Source: JANXSG01 sp038203935 (GTDB taxonomy: Bacteria > Armatimonadota > Chthonomonadetes > Chthonomonadales > Chthonomonadaceae). From it: a DNA stretch of 13,683 nucleotides. Position numbers and translations under genes: made by a program. How positions within the stretch are numbered: the first letter of the stretch is position 1; each line of letters begins with the position of its first letter. Shown here in pieces: positions 6,414 to 13,418 of this stretch. The DNA lies in the NCBI GenBank assembly GCA_038203935.1, contig JBBRDM010000149.1:1-13683 (forward strand), given 5' to 3'. The notes below the pieces were generated by a model. It was not told the origin of the DNA. It searched no databases and worked only from the letters and a program-made list of their open reading frames with translations.

Positions 6414-7610
6414 GTGGGGCTGAGCATCGAAGGTACTGAAGTTCTATTGCTGGTTGCCGCCATTGTTTCGATGCTGGCGCGAAGACTACGCCTGCCATAC
6501 ACGGTAGGGCCGGTACTAGCCGGTATTGCGTTTGCGCTGCATCCTATCGGCGGAGAGTTTCACCTTACCAAAGAGTTGATCTTTAATGCACTGCTTCCCC
6601 CGCTTATCTTCGAGGCCTCACTTCAAATTCACTGGAAAGACCTGAAGAAAGATCTCCCTGTTACCATAACCCTCGCTACTATGGGTCTTGTGTTATCCGC
6701 AGTTGTGGTTGCATTTGGCCTGCATCTGCTCTTGCTCTGGCCGTGGAGGACATCGCTGCTTTTTGCAATACTCATATCTGCTACCGATCCAGTGTCTGTA
6801 ATCGCCACTTTCAAAGAGCAGGGCATTAAAGGGCGTGTGCAGCTTCTGGTGGAGGCAGAAAGTCTTTTCAACGATGGAACGGCAGCAGTCCTATTTGCAG
6901 TCACGCTTTCTGCGCTTGGGATTGGCTCCATCACTGCATCCTATCTCACAATGAATTTTTTAGTCACTATCGTTGGAGGTCTTATTTGCGGCGGAGTAGT
7001 GGGCGGTCTTTGCCTGCTTTTAGCAGGCCGGACGGAAGATCATCTCGTAGAAATATGTTTTACATGTGTTTCCGCATATGGGTCTTTTTTACTTGCTGAG
7101 CACTACCATCTCTACGGTATATTAGCCACAATGACCGCTGGAATTCTGATAGGCAATGTCGGTTTTCTGGGAATAATTACGGATAAGGGGCGTGAAGAGG
7201 TAGAGGGGTTCTGGGAGTTTTTCGCATTCGTTGCCAACTCGCTCATATTCCTGCTCATGGGAATACGCATGGCACATCAGCCATTTATTCCTCTGTGGCT
7301 CGCCGCCATGCTTTCCATAATACTTGTGCTGGCAGGCCGTGCATTGGCGGTATACGGCTGCTGTGCGCTATTCGTTCGTTCAAAAACTAAAGTGGGCTGG
7401 CCGCTGCAGCATGTCCTTTTTTGGGGCGGACTTCGCGGCGCTCTAGGTCTGGCGCTGGTATTAGGACTGCCACCCTCGCTTCCTCATCGTCAGGAGCTAT
7501 TAACCTGCACCTACGCTGTAGTTGCGTTTTCAGTGATAGTGCAGGGTCTGAGCATGAATGTGCTGTTGAAAAAACTAAATCTCGCCCCAAAGGTTATGTC
7601 TGAACTATGA
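6414..7610 (+). CDS. CPA1-family Na+(K+)/H+ antiporter
   Basis: A 398-residue inner-membrane protein with about 12 hydrophobic segments, exchanging sodium or potassium ions for protons. CPA1/NhaP-type signatures are all present: LLPPLIFEASLQ at about 60-71, SATDPVSVI with Asp125-Pro126, the ion-binding EAESLFNDGTA with Asn153-Asp154, and GGLRGALGLAL with Arg341. It lacks the long cytoplasmic C-terminal tail of many NhaP/NHE proteins and ends soon after the last membrane segment. The start is GTG at 6414 with AAGGA seven bases upstream; the overlapping ATG at 6412 is out of frame and stops after three codons. It is divergent from the isomerase gene and convergent with the fucosidase gene 90 bases away, so it is probably monocistronic. 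The gap to the fucosidase stop shows no clear terminator. Confidence 0.9.
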   Translation: MGLSIEGTEVLLLVAAIVSMLARRLRLPYTVGPVLAGIAFALHPIGGEFHLTKELIFNALLPPLIFEASLQIHWKDLKKDLPVTITLATMGLVLSAVVVAFGLHLLLLWPWRTSLLFAILISATDPVSVIATFKEQGIKGRVQLLVEAESLFNDGTAAVLFAVTLSALGIGSITASYLTMNFLVTIVGGLICGGVVGGLCLLLAGRTEDHLVEICFTCVSAYGSFLLAEHYHLYGILATMTAGILIGNVGFLGIITDKGREEVEGFWEFFAFVANSLIFLLMGIRMAHQPFIPLWLAAMLSIILVLAGRALAVYGCCALFVRSKTKVGWPLQHVLFWGGLRGALGLALVLGLPPSLPHRQELLTCTYAVVAFSVIVQGLSMNVLLKKLNLAPKVMSEL

Positions 7611-7700
7611 TTTGCAGAAATAAATAATGGACTACAAGTCAAGCTGCATAATCTTAATAAATCCGCAAATCCTATACATCAAAATTCAGACATGAACCTC

Positions 7701-9047
7701 TCAGCCTCTGCGCAGTTTCGCGATTCTAACTACGGTATTGGTACCATAGGGATAACCGGTGGTATCCAAAGTGAGCTGCTGAGAACCCCCATCATATTCC
7801 GAATTGAGTGCATTCCCGTTATCAAGCCAGATCGCAGAGCCGTATTTTTGATCGATTCCTTTGAATAGCCGCCTGCCCGGTCCGCGAGAACTGCTGGCTG
7901 CCCGTGTATCGCTGACCGCCGTTAATTGAAAAATAAATAGATAGAGGTCGCCATTCAGTTCCAGCGCGAAGTCGTCTCCCTCACCTACTATGGTTGTCGG
8001 ACGCCCCTGATAGATTGGTCCGGCATCGCCGCCCATAAGTCGAATCCAGTCACCTGCCTTGTGCAGGGCAGCGCCTTCATATTCCGGAATGCCGCCGGTG
8101 GCGGTCGGGCCGAAATTCATGAGCAGGTTCGCTCCCGCTCTGCGCGCGTAACAGAGTTCTTCGATAACGTGTGCCGGTGAAAGATAGTTAAAATCCTTCG
8201 CGGCGGTTCCCCAGTGAAAGTTGAGAGTATGGCACATCTCACCTACCACATATTTCGGATGTCCGCGTCGGTCCAAAGAAGTGGGTCGACCGCGCTCAAA
8301 CGTGACGACATCGATCTCCGGGTTACCTACCTTGCCGCCCGCCCCGATTCCAGTGTTGTTGATAATGAGTGCGTCAGGCTGATGTTTTCGGATTACACCG
8401 TAGAGTTTGTCCTCCTGCCAGTCCGCATTTGGCTTGCTCCAGTTTCCATCGAACCACAGTCCGCCGATCTTTCCATAGTGCGTGCATAAAATCTCCACAC
8501 TGTCTCTCAGATACTGCAGATAAGCAGGAAAGTCGGCATTGAAACGCGCGTCGTTCCAGTCGAGGGTAGTGTGATAAAAGACCGGCATAATCCCTTCAGC
8601 CCGACATCCATCCGCAAAATCTTTGATAAGGTCCCGTCCACAGGGAGTGTGCATCACATCCAGAGTTGATAGTCCGCGGGTGTCGTAGAGGCTGAACCCT
8701 TCGTGGTGGCGAGAGGTAAGCGTGATGTATTTTGCGCCGGCTCGTTTCGCCAGGCGTGCAAAATTACGTCCATGGAAATCCTTAGCAGTGAAGGTTTTCA
8801 TCAGTTCGAGATATTTATCGCGCGGAATACCCTGATTATTCTCTGCCCACTCACCAGCCTCTAACTGCGAATAGAGCCCGAAGTGCATGAAGAGACCCAA
8901 TCCCATACGCTCGAACCTGGCGATTCGCGGCAAAGGCGTGGGAATATCGTTGTTTTCAGCGGCAAATGATCGAGGCGCTGCGGTAAATGCGATCGTCGAT
9001 GCTGCAGTTCGAGTAATTAGCTCACGTCGTGTAATCATATCCCTCAT
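7701..9047 (-). CDS. GH29 alpha-L-fucosidase, Tat-type signal
   Basis: A 448-residue glycoside hydrolase family 29 protein, which removes terminal alpha-L-fucose by a retaining mechanism. Signatures: FERMGLGLFMHFGLYS at about 45-60, the sugar-binding TSRHHEGFSLYDT with His114-His115, the nucleophile Asp200 in GGLWFDGNWSKP, and NLLMNFGPTATG. Length is typical for the bacterial catalytic domain without an added binding module. The N-terminus ITRRELITRTAASTIAFTAA has a twin-arginine motif followed by a hydrophobic stretch, so export by Tat is likely. Start choice: ATG at 9047 has AAGGGG seven bases upstream; ATG at 9038 (MITRREL) is an alternative using GGGGG. Both the ribosome-binding site and the 9047 ATG are made of repeat-element sequence (9041-9082). 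It is the last gene of the minus-strand carbohydrate group. Confidence 0.88.
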   Translation of the reverse strand: MRDMITRRELITRTAASTIAFTAAPRSFAAENNDIPTPLPRIARFERMGLGLFMHFGLYSQLEAGEWAENNQGIPRDKYLELMKTFTAKDFHGRNFARLAKRAGAKYITLTSRHHEGFSLYDTRGLSTLDVMHTPCGRDLIKDFADGCRAEGIMPVFYHTTLDWNDARFNADFPAYLQYLRDSVEILCTHYGKIGGLWFDGNWSKPNADWQEDKLYGVIRKHQPDALIINNTGIGAGGKVGNPEIDVVTFERGRPTSLDRRGHPKYVVGEMCHTLNFHWGTAAKDFNYLSPAHVIEELCYARRAGANLLMNFGPTATGGIPEYEGAALHKAGDWIRLMGGDAGPIYQGRPTTIVGEGDDFALELNGDLYLFIFQLTAVSDTRAASSSRGPGRRLFKGIDQKYGSAIWLDNGNALNSEYDGGSQQLTLDTTGYPYGTNTVVRIAKLRRG

Positions 9048-9219
9048 CCCCCGACCCCTTCTCTCAAATACAGAAGAAGAAGAGCCTAATCAATGCATTA
9101 TTTGTTATTTTGTTCATTAAATATCTATGAGCATTCGACTAGAAATGCTGGTAAGTGCGCATACCGTTGGCATTAAGCCCCCTTCTCCTGGTTTGAGAGA
9201 AGGAAAGAGGGGATGAGGG
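9041..9219. repeat. Composite element 1: inverted pair of G-rich/C-rich hairpin modules
   Basis: The module at 9041-9082 (CCCTCATCCCC... CCTTCTCTCAAA...) is matched in inverted orientation at 9178-9219, with about 30 of 42 positions alike; CCCTCATCCCC and CCTTCTCTCAAA are shared exactly. The 9178-9219 copy also folds on itself (CCTTCTC 9181-9187 with GAGAAGG 9197-9203). The copies flank 95 A/T-rich bases (9083-9177). The element fills nearly the whole gap between the PHP hydrolase stop (9248) and the fucosidase start (9047). The module resembles widespread intergenic repeats with CCCTCACCCC and CCCCTCTCCC words seen in many environmental bacteria. Confidence 0.75.
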
Positions 9220-9247
9220 CTAATTACTAATCCATCATAGCTCTCTA

Positions 9248-10474
9248 TTAATTTTCGCTCTCTGCAAGTATGGCTAGGTAAGCTTCGCGGGCATGCTGAT
9301 ACGCGGCTAGCGCGTCCTGCATCTCGGCGGGAGCGATAAACTGCCGCTTCTCTTTCCAGCACTGGTCGACAGACTTGAGACACCACTCCGCGCTGCTGCG
9401 AGCGGCGCGAATGGGCTTATCGCCTACCAGGATAAATACCGGATTGGTATGAGAGGCTCCTAGAATGCGCGCCGCCACCCAGCTGCTGTGCGTTATATCC
9501 ACGTCACACGCGATGTCCTGCACCTTACCGTCCGCCACAATCTTCCTCTGCGCTACAGGGTTCCCATTCTGAATTATCTCCACCGTAACCTCTCGCGTCT
9601 CTCCAATGCGGGCACGTTCGATATTCCAGTAGATGCCATTCTTAATAGCATTATGGATTGGGATTTCCGGCAGAAGTGCAGCCACTTTGAGCGTCGTATG
9701 CACCATTCCAGGTTTGGTAAGGCGAATTTCGCTCTCCTTCTCACCCACTCCCTGTCCGTTCACCGCGAAATCCATCAGGTGGCTCCGCCCATCGCTCACA
9801 TAGCATCTTCCCTGCCGAATCCCCTCGCACCAGTTGTCGAAATCGAGCTTGCCCTCCAGTTTTACGTAGGAACGGCCTTTTCCCACGCGCTCGCTGGAAA
9901 TGCACGGAAAGTCGGTCTCGCCGCTAATGCGCGTTCGATAGCCGCAGTTAAGCGTATGATACCAGATATTCAGTTCTGCTCTGAAAAAAGTATCCACCGT
10001 TGACATGAAGTCGACAGCCGGTACCAGAGTTCCATCAGGCCCCGGAACTTTATGAGTTACATCTACAATATACTCCATCGCCCCAATACTATTGAAAGGC
10101 GGAATTACCGTATTCGGAAGATCGGACGTCGGAACTTCCAATCCAAATCCGCTGTGAGCGGGCCCACAGACAGCGCCCTGCTTTTTCGCCCAGCGTAAGG
10201 TGTTCAGACAAAGCGTGGGCCAGTGTTTGTCCGAGTCACCCCCTGGGTACATCTGATCTTTAAGCCGGAGCAGGCAGAGATGCCCTGATTGATGTGAGCC
10301 GAAACCTGAAACCTCGATATCGTATCGGATAAGGTACGGGTATTGAGAGGCAGGGTCTATTTTGCCCGTAAAAAACTGTTCTTGGTAATCGAAACAGGGA
10401 CCCCAGGTCAGATTGCAGCCTACCTTCAGATCGTCCCCCTGACATTGGCGCGACATGTCCGAAGCAAGAACACC
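9248..10474 (-). pseudogene. CehA/McbA-type PHP hydrolase, C-terminal part after in-frame TAG
   Basis: Continues the frame of the 10475-11521 segment directly after a TAG codon, so both are one gene. The frame resumes with GVLASDMSRQCQGDDLKVGC, and the first ATG is at 10456 (402 residues from there) without a ribosome-binding site. Numbered from that Met, candidate PHP-fold metal ligands are Glu48 (YDIEVSGFGSH), His55 and His59, His101 (GPAHSGFG) and Asp182 (SGETDFPC). The HxH pair that completes the site lies upstream of the TAG, so neither half alone should be active. CehA/McbA proteins are PHP-fold metallohydrolases; the founding members cleave carbaryl-type esters, but homologues in polysaccharide-degrading bacteria have unknown substrates. 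The rest of the frame is open and well conserved. A CDS call for this piece starting at 10456 is the alternative. Confidence 0.8.
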
Positions 10475-10477
10475 CTA
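10475..10477 (-). other. In-frame TAG interrupting the PHP hydrolase gene
   Basis: The minus strand reads CAC TAC AAG GAT CCT ACT TAG GGT GTT CTT in one frame, giving HYKDPT-stop-GVL. In homologues as I recall them this stretch reads D-P-T-E-G-V, so a single G-to-T change (GAG to TAG) explains the stop. No base is gained or lost. TAG also ends the genes at 2643 and 5424, so it is a normal stop codon here. Confidence 0.85.
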
Positions 10478-11521
10478 AGTAGGATCCTTGTAGTGTGCGC
10501 AGCCAGCCGCATGGATATGATGGTCGCCCGACCACCACCCTGACATGGAAGGATCGATCCAGCGCTCCAGCTTGAAACTTAGCGTCTGAGGTTTACTGCC
10601 GATAGACGCCTGGATGGTGTGCACAGTGTACTCGGGTCCACGTGTGCATTCAATGGTGTAATCACCAGGCGGAAGTGAAAGCTTCTCGCCATCGACACGA
10701 TATATTTGCGACTGAAAGAAAAAATCGGGTGCGAGCCGCTGCGCCTGCGCAGGATAGATACGATCTTGCTTGTCGTGGATGCTGAGCATGGCGGTGCTGG
10801 GCCGCTGGTTTTCATCGAGGATATGGAAAGTTACAGGCGTCGATTTGGAGATGTTGAATAGGATGTCCACATCGTTTCGAAAACCGATGTCCTGCGTTCC
10901 CTGCCCCACATTGAATGATATCTTCGCCTCGCGCCGCCCTGCCGCGCCGCTATAAAGCAGGATAATTCGATATTCAATCCCCAGCCCGCTAAGGCGCGGC
11001 ATTAATGGCTGCGAGTTAAACATCACCATATCGAGCCAATGGTCACGGACTAACGCCCGCGGAGAGTTTGCAAGCGGAATTGCATTTGGGCTGGATGCCT
11101 TCAGTTCAGCAGTTACCCCGGCTTGATTATCGACACGCACCAGAAAGACGCGCCAGCCATTGACAAGGAGAAGTGGCGAAGCTGCACCCTGGTTCACCTT
11201 AACGCGGGATTCGGGATTGATATTCACCGAAAACAGGCAGAGAGGATTGAAAGCGCTTTGTACTTCCTGAATCGCCTTGGTCTCATCTGTCTCGCTCGCT
11301 GCCTGCTCCAGCAGTTTGCGATTGCGGTCTGGCAGGGGGCTTCCCAACGCGCTGAGCGCCTCCTCCACTCTTCTCGCCTGGGCAATAAAAGGCTGCGCAG
11401 AGAGGTTCTGCAGCAGAGGCAGCGGTGAAGAATTCTGAGGCGCAGCTTTAGCCCATAGAGGCATGCAGCATAACACCGTCGCAAAGATTGCATTCAGTAT
11501 CAGATGGTGTCGTGAAATCAT
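10475..11521 (-). pseudogene. CehA/McbA-type PHP hydrolase, N-terminal part up to in-frame TAG
   Basis: A 348-residue segment of an interrupted gene. Residues 1-27 or so are a signal peptide (MISRHHLILNAIFATVLCCM, then PLWAKAA), so the product is exported. Residues about 30-310 are a beta-rich N-terminal region I cannot assign to a named domain. The PHP domain begins at the end with MSGWWSGDHHIHAAGCAHY, whose HxH motif (His335/His337) binds metal. Translation then stops at TAG, and the same frame continues as 9248-10474; together they would be about 757 codons. Start: ATG at 11521. The frame extends upstream to 11548, but those nine codons (MGEGLGVRA) are translated repeat sequence and not protein. 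The ribosome-binding GGGG is eight bases upstream, inside the repeat. A promoter candidate lies at 11587-11615. As a lone CDS it would encode a truncated protein. Confidence 0.8.
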
Positions 11522-11523
11522 GG

Positions 11524-11697
11524 CCCTCACCCCAAGCCCCTCTCCCAAAAACAGGAGAGGGGTGACTTATGTATGGAATTTTCATTCTTATAGTAACTGT
11601 CGTATAATTTGTAAATTCGTTTAAGTTGACTGAGATAGGCAGTTCAACATATTAACTCTCCCCTCTCCTGTTTTTGGGAGAGGGGCCGGGGTGAGGA
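11524..11697. repeat. Composite element 2: inverted pair of G-rich/C-rich hairpin modules
   Basis: The module at 11524-11562 recurs in inverted orientation at 11660-11697. Twenty-six consecutive bases are identical after inversion (CCCCTCTCCTGTTTTTGGGA and the next six), and only a CTT/CC change separates them from a shared GGGGTGAGG end. Each module is itself a hairpin of CCCCTCTCC with GGAGAGGGG. The pair flanks 97 A/T-rich bases (11563-11659). The element fills most of the gap between the oxidoreductase stop (11716) and the PHP hydrolase start (11521). Same architecture, spacing and placement as 9041-9219. Confidence 0.85.
11587..11615 (-). promoter_or_regulatory. Sigma-70-like promoter inside composite element 2
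   Basis: On the minus strand TTTACA (11615-11610) is followed after exactly 17 bases by TATAAG (11592-11587); each hexamer matches the consensus at five of six positions. It points at the PHP hydrolase gene starting at 11521. The predicted start near 11580 gives a leader of about 60 bases that contains one complete hairpin module and the G-rich ribosome-binding site. Confidence 0.5.
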
Positions 11698-11715
11698 CAT
11701 GGGGTAATCGCTCTA

Positions 11716-13026
11716 TTACTTGAATGGAGTTTTCCCGGGAACAGCCATAGGGGCAATTGCCAGAGGCCCATTCCAATCGAGGTTCTCCGGAAAGATGTTA
11801 TGGTCTGACTTCAGCATCTGCTCCCAGGTTACCTGTTCTCCGGAGTAAGCCGCTTCACGTCCCATGAGGCCGGCGAGAGTGCTCTGTGCCATCTTTTCCG
11901 CATCGTTGATAGCAACACCTTTACGTATCGCAGCAAACAACGCATCGTGCTCCAGATGATACATGCTCTTTTTAGGTGGTTCGGCGGACCATTTTGAGTC
12001 GCCCATCATTTCGGCAGCTGCAAAATGTACTTTTCCAGTTCCTTTCGCGCCAATAACATAATCGGTATTATCATTATGCTGGCAGTCTGGAATCTGTCGC
12101 TGTGCCATAACTGCGCGCGTGCCATCCGCCCACTCGTAAAAAACATCGATATGGTCGAAAATATTGCCCTCATTATTCGGAAGGTCGCGTCCGCCGGTTC
12201 CGACGGCGCGAATCGGAGGAACATCTTTCATCGCCCATAAGATTTTATCGATACTGTGGCAGGCCTGCTCGATAAGCCCATCACCCGAGAGCCACACGAA
12301 GTTATACCAGTTCTTTATCTGCCATTCCGTATCGCTCATTCCTGCAGGTCGCTCGGAAGCTGGAGGCATTGGCTTGACCGGGCCGGTGAGATAGGTGGCG
12401 TGTACGTGTCGCACGGAGCCGATAGCTCCTTCGTGCAGCCGATTGTAGAAAGCACGGTGTGTGGAAGCGTATCGGTAGCAGAATCCGGAGACAAAGCAGA
12501 GATTTTTCGACTGCGCCGCTTTAACGGCTGCAAGAGCGGAATGCACTCCGGCTGCATCCGTGCCCATCGGTTTTTCAGCAAATATATGCTTACCTGCCGC
12601 AACAGCTGCTTTGATGTGCAGGGGCCTGAAGCCTGGTGGGGTTGTGAGCAATACAACATCGACACCACTGGCTAACACTTTTTGATAGGCATCGAGCCCG
12701 ACAAACTGATTATCTGCTGTGACCTGCACCTTCGCTTTGACATCATCCTGTTCCAGCAGCGTTTTGAGGCTGCTGTCGATCTTAGCCTTATAGACGTCGC
12801 CCATCGCCACCAGCACAGCGCCAGGATCAGCCTGCAGGGCATCTGCGGCTGCGCCGGTTCCGCGTCCACCGCAGCCAATGAGGCCGACTCGAATTTTACC
12901 GCTGCTCTGAGCATGAGCGTAGTTGCCTGTGGCTAATAGCGCCGCGGCCGCTCCAGTTACTGCAGAGGTTTTGATAAACTCTCGTCTCGAGGGACTTATT
13001 GATTTATCACTTTGAATGTCGCTCAT
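11716..13026 (-). CDS. Gfo/Idh/MocA family oxidoreductase, Tat-exported
   Basis: A 436-residue NAD(P)-dependent oxidoreductase of the Gfo/Idh/MocA superfamily, which oxidises or reduces sugars and related compounds. The N-terminus has a twin-arginine signal: SPSRREFIKTSAVTGAAAAL with Arg14-Arg15, then ALLATGNYAHAQ, so it is exported folded with its cofactor. The Rossmann fold starts at about 44 (KIRVGLIGCGGRGTG, dinucleotide loop 51-56). The family motif EKP is at 151-153 (FAEKPMGTD). The C-terminal half has GDGLIEQACHSIDKILW with Glu253 and His257; in this family the His of this helix is often catalytic. Start: ATG at 13026 with AAGGAG five bases upstream, a strong site. It lies 392 bases downstream of an FGE-domain gene and 194 bases upstream of the PHP hydrolase gene, each gap holding repeats. 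Substrate unknown. Confidence 0.9.
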   Translation of the reverse strand: MSDIQSDKSISPSRREFIKTSAVTGAAAALLATGNYAHAQSSGKIRVGLIGCGGRGTGAAADALQADPGAVLVAMGDVYKAKIDSSLKTLLEQDDVKAKVQVTADNQFVGLDAYQKVLASGVDVVLLTTPPGFRPLHIKAAVAAGKHIFAEKPMGTDAAGVHSALAAVKAAQSKNLCFVSGFCYRYASTHRAFYNRLHEGAIGSVRHVHATYLTGPVKPMPPASERPAGMSDTEWQIKNWYNFVWLSGDGLIEQACHSIDKILWAMKDVPPIRAVGTGGRDLPNNEGNIFDHIDVFYEWADGTRAVMAQRQIPDCQHNDNTDYVIGAKGTGKVHFAAAEMMGDSKWSAEPPKKSMYHLEHDALFAAIRKGVAINDAEKMAQSTLAGLMGREAAYSGEQVTWEQMLKSDHNIFPENLDWNGPLAIAPMAVPGKTPFK

Positions 13027-13073
13027 TTTATCTCCTTCTTGCCAGTCTATATGTTGTAAAGTTGATTCAGTTT

Positions 13074-13209
13074 GAATTGCGAAGCGTATTTTCTACACCG
13101 GGTTAAAACCCATGTCTGGAATTGCGAAGCCCATAGGTGAACTCGGCACTAAAGTACCGGTCTGGAATTGCGAAGCCCATCTCCGGTCGCAAGCTCCCTG
13201 CATGGGCTG
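13074..13209. repeat. Tandem 45-46 bp units with conserved 18-bp core
   Basis: GAATTGCGAAGC starts at 13074, 13119 and 13165, giving steps of 45 and 46 bases. The last two copies share the longer word TGGAATTGCGAAGCCCAT, plus GTC before it. The intervening stretches differ but are palindromic: GGGTTAAAACCC (13100-13111), CGGCACT/AGTACCG (13144-13159, one mismatch) and AGCCCAT (13174-13180) with ATGGGCT (13202-13208). The array lies in the 392-base gap 13027-13418 upstream of the oxidoreductase gene, which holds no gene. Confidence 0.7.
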
Positions 13210-13247
13210 AATATTGAATTGAATTACAGCCCGAAGGACTGATATTC

Positions 13248-13286
13248 CGTCTGAAAGACGACCGCTTTTTCCAGACGGGGGGTTTT
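13248..13286. other. Hairpin-forming segment with G-run and T-run, possible terminator
   Basis: CCGTCTG (13248-13254) pairs with CAGACGG (13272-13278), and a smaller hairpin CGTCTGAAAGACG is nested at the left arm. On the plus strand it is followed by GGGG and TTTTT. The gene ending at 13419 is on the minus strand, where the stem is preceded rather than followed by the tract and has no U-run after it. A role as terminator for that gene is therefore weak, and the segment may belong to the neighbouring repeat array. The stretch 13287-13418 shows nothing I can name. Confidence 0.25.
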
Positions 13287-13418
13287 TACCTCCGGAACAA
13301 TTCGGCAAATGATACAGACAAGCGTCCTCTGGGCGAGAATTCATTTTTGTTCTGACCACGCCAGCTCAAAATGTAGTTTACCTAAAGCATATTTATACAA
13401 GCCAGTCGTAATTCCCTG

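Noticed and set aside
7611..7700. Terminator between the convergent antiporter and fucosidase genes
   Set aside because: Only a six-base pairing (ATTTGC 7610-7615 with GCAAAT 7665-7670) across 49 bases is visible, with no T-run. This is too weak to call.
10475..10477. Genome-wide TAG reassignment (for example to an amino acid)
   Set aside because: TAG ends the genes at 2643 and 5424 right at the expected protein ends, so it is used as a stop here. Local readthrough remains possible.
9248..11521. Two independent adjacent genes, or a frameshift, instead of one interrupted gene
   Set aside because: Frames are identical across the break, PHP metal ligands are divided between the two parts, and the second part has no ribosome-binding site at its first ATG.
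11522..11548. Frame extension MGEGLGVRA at the N-terminus of the PHP hydrolase
   Set aside because: These codons are translated hairpin-module sequence. The signal peptide starts at the ATG at 11521, which has a G-rich ribosome-binding site at normal spacing.
9041..11697. Insertion-sequence ends or a composite transposon bounded by the two G-rich elements
   Set aside because: No transposase lies between or near them, and each element is itself an inverted pair. The genes between them fit the surrounding strand and function.
12256..12675. Plus-strand open frame of 139 codons inside the oxidoreductase gene
   Set aside because: It lies wholly antisense to a well conserved Gfo/Idh/MocA coding region and shows no recognisable domain, so it is a shadow frame.
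13074..13180. CRISPR array
   Set aside because: There are only three cores, the inserts are palindromic rather than unrelated spacers, one core is diverged, and no cas gene is in the window.
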